DNA of 64,000 nucleotides. Origin: Dromaius novaehollandiae. Lineage: Eukaryota > Chordata > Aves > Casuariiformes > Dromaiidae. How positions within the stretch are numbered: position 1 is the stretch's first letter; every line of letters begins with the position of its first letter. Position numbers and translations under genes: made by a program. Below the pieces are notes generated by a model, which was not told the origin of the DNA, ran no database searches, and saw only the letters and a list, made by a program, of their open reading frames with translations. The stretch covers positions 23,355,001-23,419,000 of the forward strand of contig NC_088102.1 of the NCBI RefSeq assembly GCF_036370855.1. Direction: 5' to 3'. This document shows positions 1 to 13,449 of the stretch, piece by piece.

Positions 1-1185
1 TCACTCATACAAACTCTTTTCATTTTCCCTATTTCCTTGGTTTATTATTACTTTTCTCCCTACCCACTTTAATTCCTTTTCTTTCTAAAGAGCTGTTTTT
101 AGCAGCTGCATCTCCAGCTGTCAAGTGAATAATTCAGGGGAAATTTCTCACCATTGCAAGGATTGTTCTACAAAATATATTAAACAGTCTTCAAGACCGT
201 TAAAAAAAGCTTCACATGACAGCTGCTTACACTGAGGGAGGGGAATGCTTCATTAGTGGACAATACAGCTCTATACAATGCATACTTAACCTGTACCTGA
301 TTCTGAGCAAGCAGTTTATTGTGGACACATTTACCCCAGCTGATGAAGGTCCTGTCCTTAAAGACTTTAGTTTGCAAAGCTTTCTTTCCAAAGGATCTTT
401 GATAGCTTTCTTAATCCTGGTCAGATTTTCAAACCACACCAGCAAGCACTATAAACAATGTAAATAAATAAATCTGAGCACTCTCTGAATAAGGTATTAT
501 GGCTGACCATGACTCTCTAATCATGGGGAATCAGCTGTCCCAGAGTTCATTATCTAGAAGACTTCTAGTACCCCATGAGCCTGTTTAGAGCTTGCACAGT
601 GATGCTGCAATACTGTGCACAGTAGGTATGCATGCTAGAACATGAAACTTGTGCTCTTGAGTCATGTGCTTTAGACAAATAGTTTCTTTTTACAATTGAA
701 ATATCTCAGAGCTATTCAAACCCAAGATACTCAGCTGGATAGGAAAGTATCGAAAAAGAAGCTCTCATGGCTTAGATAGCACAGAAGCATGGCACATACC
801 ATGTAAATGGAGTTAGGTAATGCAGACCATGTAGCATGAACATTTTTGGGATGTGTGAAATTTGACATGAGGGTTAAATATGACACCTTTTCCTTTTGAC
901 CTGAAGATGATCCTCAGATCTTGACACTCAAGAAGTTGTAGAAGTTTTTAAGTTTGATGTTCTCTTGGCAAACTTTAATGTCTCCCTTTTAATAGACAAT
1001 TTTTCAGTCTTCTGCCCCAGCTGCATCAAATGCTGGTTCTGTATCAAATAGGTTAGAATTCAGGATCTGTAGTGACTTCTGCCTTTTTCAAATACAAATA
1101 AAACCTATTAAGAACAAAACAACTAACATCTCTCAGATCAATTCCATCAACGATTAACCATGATATGTCACCCTGGACATCAAGG

Positions 1186-1240
1186 GCTGGATTTAGTGAT
1201 GCAGGAGATCCTTTCTAGTCTTCAGTTCCTGAGATAGTGA
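1186..1240 (+). mobile_element. Possible degraded CR1 LINE 3' tail
   Basis: The stretch opens with GGGCTGGATTTAGTGATG and runs into GATCCTTTCTAGTCTTCAG. This resembles the end of avian CR1 elements, which reads roughly 'gggttggactagatgacc..ccttccagtcc' just before the terminal octamer repeats. No upstream reverse-transcriptase-derived sequence was recognised and no octamer repeats remain. Identity to consensus is judged from memory, so this is tentative. Confidence 0.3.
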
Positions 1241-2112
1241 TGTCTCAGATGTTGGTCTGAACCACAAATATGAAGTTCTTTTACTATATCTGTTTCTCCT
1301 GACCCTGGTGCTTAGCAGATTCCTGATTATCCTGACCCTTTAATTTTGAGTAAGACAGAGTTGCTTCAGCTTACAGCTTGCTCAGAAGCTGAGAGTAGAT
1401 GTTGCAGAAGGTCTATGGTGTCAGAGACAGGGTAGACTCCTGTTTCAGCAGTGATTTTAAAGCTATACTGGTATTCTGCAAAATCTCCTGAAGAAGTCTA
1501 AGAGCTATATAATCCTTGTTTGTGCTTAAATATATCCTGTATATGTCATAAAAATGACCCTGAGGACTGATAACAATGCATTATCTTACTGCAGGTGATA
1601 GAGTATACCTTGGAAGATGGACTTTCAGCTACTTTTCAAAAATCAGTGAGTCATAGGTACAGTAAGACACTCCTCAGCATCTAAGGCAAAGTTAATTCTC
1701 AGCCATCACATGGCTGGTGATCAAAAGGAAAAGCTATAAATATCTTCTTTTCTGACCCTCTTCTTCAGCCCCACACTGAGGCAAAAGCTGATCATTACCT
1801 CATTGATTTTGGCCAGCAACGGTGTAGAGTAAATCACAAAATCAGATAACCTTGTTTCCCAGGCTTTGTAAACTAATTATGTCTATTAATCACTGAGACA
1901 TCAGATCTTGTCCCTCACACTAAAAGAATTCCTGCAGCAGCAAACATCTTCCGTTTTCTTTACACTTTACTATTGCCTTGCTGAAGCAAAAGATACTTCA
2001 TTATCTTTTCTTAGCAAGTTAATGAGACCAGGCAATCTGTTGCTCAGATTAATTGAGAAACCCATGAAAAAGTTCTAAAGAAATCAAAAATCAAAGCAAA
2101 GTCACCGTTTTG

Positions 2113-2138
2113 TTTTTTTTTTTTTTTTTTTTTTTTTT
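2113..2138. repeat. Poly-T run (T26)
   Basis: An uninterrupted run of 26 T is preceded by TTTTG. It could be a simple homopolymer or the poly-A tail of a minus-strand retrotransposed copy. The flanks show no recognisable processed gene or SINE body. Confidence 0.95.
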
Positions 2139-2921
2139 AGCAACAAGTAAACTCAGAAGAACCCATTGAAAAACAAAGCACAGCTCTAGCTAATAAACAG
2201 GAGGAGATTATAAAGTCTCAGCTCTGGTGATTTCACACTGTGAATGGAGGAACAGGTCATGGAGATGCTTCATTTTGGTCCTCAGCTGTTATATAACTTT
2301 GAAATGCCTGGTTTCCTACATGACAAATTCCACTTCAGAAAGAGCTTTGTTTCAAAGCAAGTTGAAACATCTCTATTGTGTATACAGAGTTTGTCTGAAT
2401 GTCAAAGCAAAAGATGTTAAGCTGGAAGAGCAGATGTTTTGGCAGATAAAACATTCATGTTTGGTGCTCCCATGAGTGGATCAAATAGCAGATAGACAGA
2501 TGATAAAGATGTGGCCTTCACCTGGTAAAGGCTGGCACACAAGGACCAGATCTGGCACATGAAATATATTGGATGAGCACAGGAATCTCTTAATGTCTTT
2601 TTAAAACAATTTCCAGTGGTGTTGAAGACATCAGTCAGATATGAAAGCCACATAGCCACATGGATCTAGCTGTAGGATCAGGATCTATGAGGAGACAGAA
2701 AAAGAAGAAGTGACACAGAACAAAGGGAAAAAGATGGCTTATGTGAAGTCATTTAAAAAGACAAGACAGTGTAAGTAGCTGGGAATTTTCCATTCAAATT
2801 ATTTTTTCCAATGAAAATGTTCTCTCTTGCTAAATTTCAATTGCTATTAGAAAACTTTGTTTTCATCAAAAAACAAGAAAAGAAAAAACATTTAGAGAAG
2901 GATGTTTAAGGTTTGATGTAA

Positions 2922-2977
2922 GGATGAAATAGGTGACTCTTTAGAATCTTTTCCAGCATTTGTTTCTATGATTTTAA
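2922..2977 (+). mobile_element. Possible degraded CR1 LINE 3' tail
   Basis: The segment has the order expected at a CR1 3' end: ATAGGTGACTCTTTAGAATC, then TTTTCCAGCATTTG, then TTTCTATGATTTT. The last part resembles the terminal 'attctatgattctatg' octamers. It is highly diverged, with no upstream body seen. If real, the orientation is plus. Confidence 0.4.
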
Positions 2978-5658
2978 GATTTCTGTCTTCTACGGTTCAT
3001 TTAAAACGTCTCTTTACGTAAGTTGAAATGGCAGTACTCATTAATGTAGCACATAGTTTCAGTCTTTCTCAATTTGGCCATAAATGTACATAAGATTACG
3101 GTACACTATCAGAAGTATCAGAGATTGCTTGTGTTTAGATCATGCTTTTGTTTATCATGTGCTTCATTCAGTGTCTGATATTCATTGTCAGTGTTTCTAA
3201 GAACAAAGCAGACTTATTACTTGGCTTCCTTATACTGAAGGGCTTTTTTCCCTTTTAAATATCAGTGAAGTATATCACAGTTCATGTGTTCAGCATCCAG
3301 AAATATTTCAATTCAAGTGAAACATGATTTTTTTTCCAGAAGTCATTAAAGCTATTACCAAAGTATAACAGGGTATGCTGTGATATAAATCCAGTTATTT
3401 TACAACCGTGAAGCCAGTGAAGGTTACTGTGGTTTTCTCTAATATACTCAGAAGAATAATTCCAAAAATCTAAGACAGGGCTTTTAAGACAGCAATGAAA
3501 GTTTTTGCCTAGCAGTGTCAGTTGCAGAAATATAAATGTAAGCTTGGAAATAAGTTAGTACACCATATGTGGTATAAAGGCATATAATTAAAATGAGGGT
3601 TCTGTTTTTCAGATACATTCCTATTTTAACAGAAATGGTTGCAAACTGATAAAAGAAACAGACTACAGCAACATCTTTCTACCTAGTGGTTAATTGCAAG
3701 TTCAAATAAACAATAGAATTTGATAATTTTTAAAGTTTGTCAGGCCTTTCATCCTGAAGCATGTAAAACATTTTTATTAACTATGAGCCTCATACTTATA
3801 TTGCTATAATTTTACTTAAATCCTTGAGTTATATTTCTGCAAAACCAGTATCAATGAACTCTGAAGTTTGTGTTTGCACCCTGTTTGGTAGAGTGAGGGC
3901 TTGTCCCACAAGACTCTCAGGCTTTATAGAATTATAAAGAAATAATTCTACTACTCCAAGTTAAGCCAGTACACAGCACTTTCAAAAGGCAGTCACTCCT
4001 AGGGCATTCATATACTTCTGCAGCCTTCTGGAAACACAAACCTCTATTAAAACAAATATATAGTAAGAATGACATAGATATTTGTTTCTCTCCTATAGTA
4101 GAAAAAGATTGGGATCTTTCAAATGTTCTTGTGACAAGGAGCCAAAGACAAAAGGAATCACATGAAAAGTTGGAAAACATTGAATATAGCCTTCTTTAGC
4201 CTACCTTGCTGACAAAGCTAAGGAGGAGGTGACCAAAAGATGACAATCTGTTAAAAAAAGCTGGTTGTTGAGGAGGGAATGGGAAGCTTACCGCAAGCTG
4301 ACACAGGCTGACTGAGAAGCAACATCTGTGATCAACAGGTTGTAATTGATTCCCAAGGGAAGGGGAGCTACATGGAGAAGTCATATCAAATTAGAGCTTT
4401 GCGGCAAACACCAGGTGTTCCTGTAGGTCTCTCTGCTATTTCAGTGCAGGGCTGTAGCACATAAATAATCATACTAACTTTAAAGTAGCTTTTGAATATG
4501 TTTTTCCAACAGATATGAACTCTTCAGGAAAATTAATCAAATTCTATTTTGAAAATCTCCTTCTCTGCAAAGCTTCTCCCAAGGCTGTTGAAGGAAAACT
4601 CCAGCAGAGTATGAAGCCTACCGGGCTTGCCTGTTTACTTGTATAGCAACCAATAAGATCCTATACAGTTAATATCTTTACCCCAGTTACAGTATTGCAA
4701 AATATCTAGATGTCTGCACTCAGATCTAAGCATAATGCTGTGCTATTAATGGAGCTTGCTATACTAAAGTAACACATTTGGACTGGAGCTTTTTTACACC
4801 CAGGTATCTTGTACAGCATGTGCAAACTTAGCATACTTCTGCATAAGGCAGAGGCTTTAGTGAAGAACTAGTCCTAGAGTGTAGGGAAAAATACAGAGAA
4901 AAAATATTGCTTCTTATTCATGCAAATGCAGTGTTTCAAGGAGTCTGGAACCTTGAAATGGATTAATGTCTGTACTTGCTACTTTTTTACAGTTGGCTTA
5001 TGGGTTTGGGGTTTGTTGGTTTTGGGGTGTTTTTATGGTTTACCATGGAGCAGCAGGCAGCTTTCAATAATTTTTCCTCCTAGATACGGGAAAAGAATAG
5101 ATTTACAAGATCCATTAGCATAAGAGTATGTTTAGCCTTTCCTTACCCATTATTTCACAGCTCAAGTAATGCTGTTTCCTGGATGTCCACTCACTAATAT
5201 TTCTGACGTTCTTGATGGTTCAAGAATGTTTTAAGCATGCTGAGAGAAGACAGTGAGGGATAGCTGTGCAGAGCAGAGCCATGTGTGCAAAGAACAATTT
5301 AGACATAATCTCTTCTCTAAATAAATAGTCCTCCCTCATTACACTGAAAGCATATGCCTTGAACAAACTGGGCTGCATTTGGAGCTGCTGTGAGGACCAG
5401 GCAGAGAACAAATCTAATCCTTTCCTCTCCTGTACCCACACGCAATGTGCAAGAAGTCTATATCATTCCCAGCTCCCTATGTATCACTCCCTAGTTAGCT
5501 GGGTATAGAAACATGTTTCATTCTTTCTTTCCAAGTGGAGTAGAAGGAATTTTATTAATCTACAGGGAACACTTTGTTGCCTGGTTTTGACTTTTAACCA
5601 GAAAAGTGATCCAAAATTTTCACAGTATGGAAAAAGGAAGAGAGATCAAGCTCAAGAG

Positions 5659-5683
5659 AAAAAAAAAAAAAAAAAAAAAAAAA
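5659..5683. repeat. Poly-A run (A25)
   Basis: There are 25 consecutive A residues after CTCAAGAG. No processed pseudogene or SINE body is recognisable upstream, so it is listed as a homopolymer only. Confidence 0.95.
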
Positions 5684-6949
5684 GCCAAAGGCAAAGATGA
5701 AGCAAGAGTAATAGTCTGGAGGCAAGAGCCTGGGAGGTGGCAGTAAGGAAAAAGACCAGGCAGTGAACAATCAAAAGGCACAGGATGGAAAATAAGGAGC
5801 TAGGCAGAACAGGACACACCAACAGAAGGCTAGAATATGTCAAGGAGTAGTAGCTGGCATTTACAGGAAACGCTCATTAGCTCAAGCTGTACTAGACGAT
5901 TTCATTGCTGGGCATGAAACTACCAGTGCCAGCATAACAAATGAGCCAGCTGGGCACACCAGTGGGCAGGAGGATATAATGAAAGCACATGGCAGTTAAC
6001 AAGTGTGCACTCGGCAGCTGAGGGCTGCAGGGATGCATCTTCTCTAGGAGCTGGATGCTGATTCCACTACATCCCAGGACAGAGGCAAATGCTTTACTAA
6101 ACATCAGAGAATCCATCCACTAGAGCAATGATTGATCAACAGAAGCTTTATAAAGAAGACTTGGTAGTGGAGCAGTTGTCAACATCCTGACCACAAAGCT
6201 TATGGAGGTTGAATTTACCCAGCCTCCTGAATCTAAAATGGTCTCATAAATTCACAGTTAATTTAGGAAAAGTAAATATCAATTGTACTTAAAAAAAAAA
6301 AAATAAAGAAAGAAAGGGTGATCAAAGTGATGCTGGTTATTGGTTATTCCAAAGGGGTACTTCCCTCCAGCGTCGTAGCATCCCTCTGTGCTGTGGTCCT
6401 GGAAAATATTGTTCAAATAGGATTTAATGGCTCAAATGACTTTTGGTCAACTACATGTCCATAGCACTTTCAAGAAGAACAAGAACATTAATTCAGTCTC
6501 TTAGTCAATGCCCAGCCAAAATAGTTATTATGTCCTCTTGTCCCAGATTGCTCATGCAGTTTAAATTGCTATTTTTCATTCTGTCATAAATTGTTGTGCA
6601 CAATTACACTGTTATGGACTGTTGCCAGAGGTAGCTAAATTTCAATAACATAAAAGAAGCATGCAAACATTGCACTGTTGTTACTAGAATGCATAGGAGT
6701 AAGTGCAGTGTGTAGCTTTAGTAAAGCCAGACTGCATCTTCCCATCAGAACGAGTAGAGGATTACTTGGCACATGTCTGCAATAAGTGTACTGGATCCCT
6801 TTTCACTTCCTACTACAAGCCACACTAATATTGCTGCCGTTCAGAAAAGGTTGCAGATTGCTTTTATAACAGTAATAGCCTCTTTCTTTTGCCATTTATT
6901 ATTTACAACAGTTGTATTAATTTTCCTTTGAAACTTGCAGAAATGTTGA

Positions 6950-7290
6950 TCTTTGAGAAAGAATGAAGACTACCACATTTTAGATTAGAGATGTTTGGAA
7001 GCCGTAATTTTTTCAGCTGCTAATTCTTCCTGTGTTGTAAAACTACAGCACAAGGAGTACAAGGTAACCCAGCAGAAATTACCTCGCATTTACTGAGGAA
7101 ATTGTACCGGAGCTTCTGTACACAGAAGCCTGTTATTTCTCACTGTTCAAGTGCTCCCTCTAATCTTGATGTAACGTGAGGTCATTTATGGAGTCATGCC
7201 CCTCAATGAAAGGCTGTTCCTCTCCTGCTGACTGCACACTTTTGCCCCACAGTAAATCTGAGATAATTTCACCCTGGCTGAGAACTTGGG
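6950..7290. other. Candidate conserved non-coding block
   Basis: The sequence is non-repetitive and compositionally balanced, with no long reading frame. It has ATTA-type cores (CGTAATTT, CTGCTAATTC) and TGACTGCA-like motifs. It contrasts with the AT-rich, low-complexity surroundings and reads like an enhancer-type element. This is inference from composition only; no alignment was possible. Confidence 0.25.
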
Positions 7291-9269
7291 ATTTAAAACC
7301 TCTTAAGGATGGGGGGGCATTATTTTAGATGATGGGAAATATGGTATATGTCAGTTAACAGTTTTGCACTGAATTCTGTCACATAAAAAAGAACAGGACA
7401 GACCTGAACGAGATGCAGGTTTGTACATTTATACCAAACAGCCTCTAAGAGAAAACATAGTTCCCTGCAGAGAGAGGGGACCTTAAAGATGTAGAAAATT
7501 ATTTGATAATTTAGATTTTAGCCCAATATCATATCACTTCAGTTACAAGTTTAGATAGATTTATATGTCAGCAGCCAGTGAATCCCAGACAATCTGAGCT
7601 CAGGGAAAACCCTTGGACTGATACGGATTCATGATTCTCTATACTTTCAATAGGGGGTCCTAGAAGGACTTCTAAGACATCTGCAGCGTAGGTGAAAAAT
7701 TAGGCTATAGTTCAAGTGATGCAAGAACTGGTATTTAATAATTCATTTGTTGAATTCAGCTTCTTTTTCACTGTGTAAATTCTCAGATTTGTTCATTCAG
7801 AAACCATTATGAATAGTTTCCCTTAGAAGCTACTTTTCAAAAATCTTAACATTAGCAAAGTTCAGTGTTTGTGTTCTATTGCATTTCAGTTGTTTTGCTT
7901 TCACTCCTAGAGTAGGAACAACATGCTGTTGTTTCCTCTTGTACCAGAAGTGGGGGAGTGGGACAGCTAAAACTAGAATCAGATGCATTGGTAAAGAGTG
8001 GTTTCATGAGAAGGATCTCCTCATTTATCACCTGCAAACATGATGATTCCAGTCTCTTCCAAAACTCAGTAACTAGATAGGAGACCCTGAGTTAACTGAT
8101 TTGTCAGTAAATTACACTGGTACTCTAGAATAAGCCAGAATAAACATACTTTATGTCTTTTAAGGCTATTTCTGTCACCTGTTCGGTCTTCATAAGAGTA
8201 CTATTGGACTGTGAGCTATTACCTCTAAGCATACTTCTGCTAAGATACTCATGTTTTATCTTGTTGTTTCTGTTATTTATATATTCATGACTCTCAAAAG
8301 AAATTAATCGTCAGAAACACTTTAAAACCCTTCGTTTTTCTTATTCTTTCCTGGAAAATGACAAGTATCTTTTTCAATTAACTTCATCATATCAAAAATA
8401 GACAATTGTGTTTGTTTTAAGGCATTTCTTTCAAATTGATCGATTTTAAACCATCGAAATGGACTGAAAAATCCTCTTGCTTCCACAAGTCCAAACGTCT
8501 TGCTACAGAATCCTGATGATATGTCAATGAAGGGGGACAAGATGAGGGTCTAAACTCAACCTTAATACATGTATCTGCATTACATTCAGGGACACAGCCT
8601 GAGGTGCTCTCAAGACCAGTATCTATTGGAAGACCTGTATTAAAAAAGAACTTGCATGTGCAGCCTGATTGCTTTCAGAAAACACCAACTACAGCCCCCT
8701 ACTTCACATGCCCATCCATGACTGGTGGCTTCATATGCCCTTATGAACAGCAGACAAGATGTGCACAGGCAGACACATACCTGGAGGTCATGCGAGCTGC
8801 CAAGCACACCAGGTGCCAAGGTACATTTGAAACTGGCCATCAGCTGCAATTACAGCACAGCCATTACTCTCCAGGTCAAACTCAGCTCCAGCATAGGAAG
8901 GAAAAGCTTCATTGGCCTATATATGAGCAATGGTAGATGTTTCCACACCTTTCAGGTGATATGTCAAGAAGCTTCAGTATAATTCGCACAGGCAGGCATC
9001 TCCTTCTATTCTCACTTGTCAGGTTTCAGATGGTATTTTTGACAATGTAGTGCCAGCAGTTTGACTACTGAGCGCATGATGAATTCTGCACGGTATGTCT
9101 CCAGCTGGAATCAGGGGTCGTTGGCAGAAGAGACCACGGTAGAAATCTGGTTCTCTATAGCTAATCTTACAGTTGATTAGAGCTTTCATGTCAACACTAA
9201 TCTCACTTCACTAAATGTGTTTATTTAGTAACGCCAGTTTCTTTTTACAAATTTCCTTAACTATTTACT

Positions 9270-9375
9270 GTGGCCCCTTTAAGGCTGCGATGCACACTGT
9301 GATGAAGGATGGAATATCACTGCTGCATAGAAAAGGGATCATTACCGCTTTAATCTAAAATGAGCAGCCCAGGGT
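9270..9375. other. Candidate conserved non-coding block
   Basis: This short, balanced segment includes GGCCCCTTTAAGGCTGCGAT and ATCATTACCGCTTTAATC, containing ATTA/TAAT cores. It has no repeat content and no open frame of note. It is flagged as enhancer-like by eye. Confidence 0.2.
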
Positions 9376-9624
9376 CATTTGGATATTTCAGATTTAGAGA
9401 TAAAAACTGTCTCACGCTGTGAAATTCAATGTAAAAATAGCTGTCTCTGTCTTCCAGAGCTCATTTCTAGGGAATCTCATGACACTTACCTAACACAGGC
9501 AGGGGACCTCTTTCCAACTCATAATCATAGTGAGAAGATACTCATTCATGCTGTTTGCACACTGCTAGTGACTGAAAAATAAATATATAATATGCCTGTC
9601 AAACATAAAATCAAATATATAAAT

Positions 9625-9680
9625 AAACATCAAATATATATATATATTGCATGCATGTGTATACACATATAAATAAAAAG
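9625..9680. repeat. Imperfect (TA)n / AT-rich microsatellite
   Basis: Short TA dinucleotide runs are followed by TTGCATGCATGTGTATACAC and further AT-rich sequence. This is a decayed dinucleotide repeat with a purine-pyrimidine alternating core. Confidence 0.7.
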
Positions 9681-12600
9681 CAGCTGAGAGTTTTATTTGG
9701 CTTATAATGTATGATCACTGAGGAAAGAAAAGACTGAGTAAGAGACGGGGAAGAGAGAGTTAAAAAAGAAAAAAAGAGAGAACTACAAGCTATAAAAGAA
9801 TGTTTATATATTTAAGCACTCTGAGAACATTAGAATAACCACAAAGGAGAAGCATCTCAAATAACTTGTTAGCAACACCAGCAAAATCTAACTAAATGCA
9901 GTCTAGGCCTGAAATCATTTAATTCACTTCAATGGGCTTTTGATATTTCCAGCCTTCATCTACAAGGAATAGCTGGTGGCTGGTCCCAGTTATGGTTTAA
10001 AGGGAGAGAGCACTCAGCAAACTTTTTTTCCAGTTCTTCTCACCATTGTGTTTCCTTGAAGGACAGTTACAACCCCAGCCCTTAAATACTTCGGGCTGTG
10101 GAAAGATTCTCAGCTGAAGTAACTTGGTGTTGTGCCAGTGATTTAATGAAGCTATTCGGATTTCTACCAGATGACAGTCTGGCTCAGAGAAATCAGAGTC
10201 AGTGAAAATCCCAGCATTTTTCTAAAGGAGGTGAGAAATCATGACTGGCAGATTCAAGCTGGCATAGTGAGAACTGCCTGCTGTACTCATTTGATGGATG
10301 ACTTCAGTATCACCCTCACACATGCCCAAATGATTTGAAGTGGGGCAGAAGTGAGGGAGTTCCTGCCTAAATACTAAGATGATCACAAAACTTCCAGAAG
10401 TACTGTGAGACCTCCATGCTCCCTGAAAATTCATCACTGAGCCCCAACAGAAAGTATTCCTGTCACTTAGACTTGATCTTTGTAAATACAAATATCTCTC
10501 AACTATTATTAGCTGAGAAGAAGAAAGGTCATTTCCTGTGCAGTGAATTAGATGTACAAAGGAAGTCAAGAAAGCCATGTGTAAAAGACCCCTTTGCCTT
10601 TCTCCATGCTTGAAAGACTTGGCTTTTATTTTTATGTTTCTCAGTGATGAAGCTCATTGCTACCTGTGACAGATATAGTTGGGACTCTACTAAAAGTCCA
10701 AGTGCATATTGCTTAAGTACATAATCTTCTTATACACATCAGTTTCACATGTCCTGAGTCCATCCCATTAAAATCCTGTGCCATTAGAGGAATAAGCTGT
10801 GTATCAACTGACTGCATAATTCAGTGATTAGACCAAACTGAGGTTCTAAAGTCAGTTTTATCGCATAATCATAATCAGTAAATGAAGGAGTTTTGCATAG
10901 TAATAAATTCTTTAAAAAACTCCAATAAGCTGCTAATACATGCAGTTAAACATGATAACAAAAATGCTGTCTGAAAAGGTTAAAAACAGTTGTTGACAAG
11001 TGGACTTTGAAAGCTTCCTGAGAAACATACATCCTATTGAAAATCAAAGTGTAAGTATACATTATATTCACCATCAGCCAGCCTAGCTCTGGTCCTGGAA
11101 CCAGAATAGTCCATCAGGAAAGCACAGACAGCAGAGGTGCTAACTAACTTTGGTACAATAAAGCAGCTCTTCTGTTGAGGGGACTCAATCTCTGCCTGCA
11201 ACACGTACACATACTAGTTAACTCATGTCTAGCTAGGGTACGGCAAGTAGGGAAGGGTATTGGTCTATGGAGACCTACCTAAAAGATTCATGCCCATAGT
11301 CGGTTAACATCGCAATAGCATTTTGCATGTGCCTAATTCCAAGTGAAATTAAAGCAAATCATGTTTGGAATATTTTTTTAAAAATTGATGATTCTGCTTC
11401 TTGTGAAAAATCTTATTTGTAATACAATGAATAATATATCAAATATTGTGATAATGCAGCCTAAAAGACAAAATAGATACTAAAAAGACAATCACAGAAA
11501 AGGACAGGGAATTATATTTATCAAGTCTTGAGGAAAGCACTTACAAGTCTTGGTGTTTCAAATGGGGAAACCGAGAGTGCCTGTTATATATGAACAGGAT
11601 TACTACCATTTCCTCTTGAAGTCAATGGCATATCAGACTGGTGTTCGGAGAACACTATGGCCAAATGAAGGGCAGCAATTCTTTGAAACAAACCTCTCCC
11701 AAACTGCTCCTGTAAGTGTAGGACAGCTCTTCTTTAACAGAAAAAATACACTGAATTACAAATCAATAGAGAGTGTGATGAACAGTAAGTATATAAGGAT
11801 GCCAGAGAGGAGTAAAAAGTATTGAAGTAATCAGAAGGCACCATATAAAAATAGTGCAGTTTTGTGGGGACCACAAATATCTGCTGTCCATAACCCTGCA
11901 ACACCCTTCCATCTTTCCTGTAATGAAATTTAGACCTATAGTAAAAGTTCAAAAGCTACAACCATGACATGAGGAGAAAATACAAAGATCCTACACTGAG
12001 AAAGAATGTCCTAAGTCAAATTACCAGGTCACTTTAGGAAGCCAACACTATTAAACAAGACAAAACAAAAATACCTGAGAGGTCCCAGCCAGCTTGACTT
12101 TGGAGAAAGTGGTGTGTTTAGCCCTGAACATATAACTGAAACAAACCAAACAGGCAATCAAGAGATACTGATATCAAAAAGAGTACCAGTGCTTCCCATT
12201 TCAGCTTATCTCTAACTTTGTTCAATTTCTAGTGCCTTAAAACAAGTCCAGAGCTGAGTTACATGTCCTGAGTAGCAAGGAAGTCGCTCCCAGCCCCTGA
12301 CAGGCAAGATAACCCATACTACTATTTCAGTGTTTTGCATTCCTTGTTTATGCACACCAAAAGCAATCATCAGCTGTGGTTCATTTTCCTACTGTAGAGT
12401 GGACTTCAGCTGTAACAACTTCAATTGCAGACTGCAGAAAAAGTAATTGAAGATTGCACTTTATCCTCTTTCCTTCAATATTTTTAACTGTAGTGATTTG
12501 TCCCAATTTAGTCTGTTTACTGCAAATTGAACTCCATTCAGGTTAATTTTTATTCTCTGTTGTTTTATATTACTATGTTTGGTCTAGACACAATATGGAT

Positions 12601-12975
12601 CTTTGGCAATAAACCTTCTGAGTTCTGCTTCTTTATGTGATTGGGAAGTTTATGTAATTTACAATTCTTAATAACACATCCATCATAATAAAGTCAAAGA
12701 AAATGTATAACCCTCATGCCACTGTAGCATCAACATCATGAAAAGATTAATATTAAAAAATGCACTGGAGATCATATAAAGCAGGTCATTTCTCCTGACC
12801 AAAATATGCATTGAAAAATCAGTTGTTACTGAGGTCTGCTGTATATCAATGCTAATTTTCCATATAAAGGTGAAAATATACCTGTTGTCAAAAAAGAGTG
12901 AATTTTGGAACTTGATTTGAAATGAAATTGCTGGCTAAGCTGAAGGTTTTATCTGTTTCACTTTTTTGTTTCCAG

Positions 12976-13299
12976 TGTGGTTACTCTCAGTTTGGTTTAG
13001 AAGGCTGCAGAGAAGAGGAAGACTATCACTTCCTCTTGTCTTGGGCTGCTGTACATGTGTCAGGGAGATCCCCTGGGATTGTCCTTCCTTGAGGCCGGAC
13101 GACCAAGCTCAGGTGGCACAAGCTTTGGGGGCTCCGTGCAGCGCAGGGAGAGGAGACACACACCCAGCAGGCTCAGCGACACTGGGAGATTCCTACAACC
13201 AGGAGGCAGAGAAGTTTTCCCTGTCACGTGGAAAAGGAACTTTTCTTCAGGACCCAGAGGGGACTCGTGAGCATTACTACAACCAGGAAGTTACTGAAA
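12976..13299 (+). CDS. Candidate internal coding exon, unrecognised product
   Basis: A pyrimidine-rich tract ending TTTTTTGTTTCCAG immediately precedes the segment, and GAAA/GTAAGT, a near-perfect donor, follows it. The enclosed 324 bp are exactly 108 codons and one frame is open throughout, entering with two bases of a split codon and leaving with one. The encoded stretch is polar. It contains SYNQEAEK near residue 73 and YYNQEVTE near residue 101, an in-frame echo 28 codons apart resting on an identical 12-base repeat (CTACAACCAGGA at 13193 and 13277). Most of the 3' two thirds is GC-rich and carries about seven CpGs, unlike its AT-rich neighbours. No protein family was recognised and no neighbouring exon was found. 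It could equally be a non-coding RNA exon, a repeat relic or chance. Confidence 0.3.
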
Positions 13300-13425
13300 G
13301 TAAGTGAAGCAAGACCAAGACTAAAGAAAAGGACCACATGGAAAGACACAGACAGGAAGAAAGCGGAAAGATTAATTCTCATATCCTTTATTTACATCTA
13401 CCTCATCCCAAAAACCTGAGCCCTT

Positions 13426-13444
13426 CCCCCCCCCCCCCCCCCCC
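13426..13444. repeat. Poly-C run (C19)
   Basis: There are 19 consecutive C residues after CCCTT. On the minus strand this is a G19 tract, able in principle to form G-quadruplexes. It lies about 130 bp downstream of the candidate exon. Confidence 0.95.
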
Positions 13445-13449
13445 AAGAA

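Larger units (their letters stand above)
1..6900. other. Non-coding block, no gene seen
   Basis: No reading frame here exceeds about 85 codons and none resembles a known protein. The sequence is AT-rich unique DNA of intronic or intergenic character. Apart from the separately listed possible CR1 tails near 1.2 and 2.9 kb and the homopolymer runs at 2.1 and 5.7 kb, I see nothing functional in it. Confidence 0.7.
7301..12975. other. Non-coding block, no gene seen
   Basis: The block is AT-rich and contains several short chance reading frames. The longest are 110 codons at 8604-8936 on plus and 118 codons at 10222-10578 on minus. Neither has a recognisable domain, a convincing start context or paired splice sites. 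The segment at 9585-9680 is AT-rich near-microsatellite sequence with short TA runs. Nothing else is supported. Confidence 0.65.

Noticed and set aside
8604-8936. Plus-strand 110-codon frame
   Set aside because: It lacks an ATG start, no paired acceptor and donor fit its edges convincingly, and no domain is recognisable.
10222-10578. Minus-strand 118-codon frame
   Set aside because: No family resemblance, no splice evidence, and length within chance expectation for the window.
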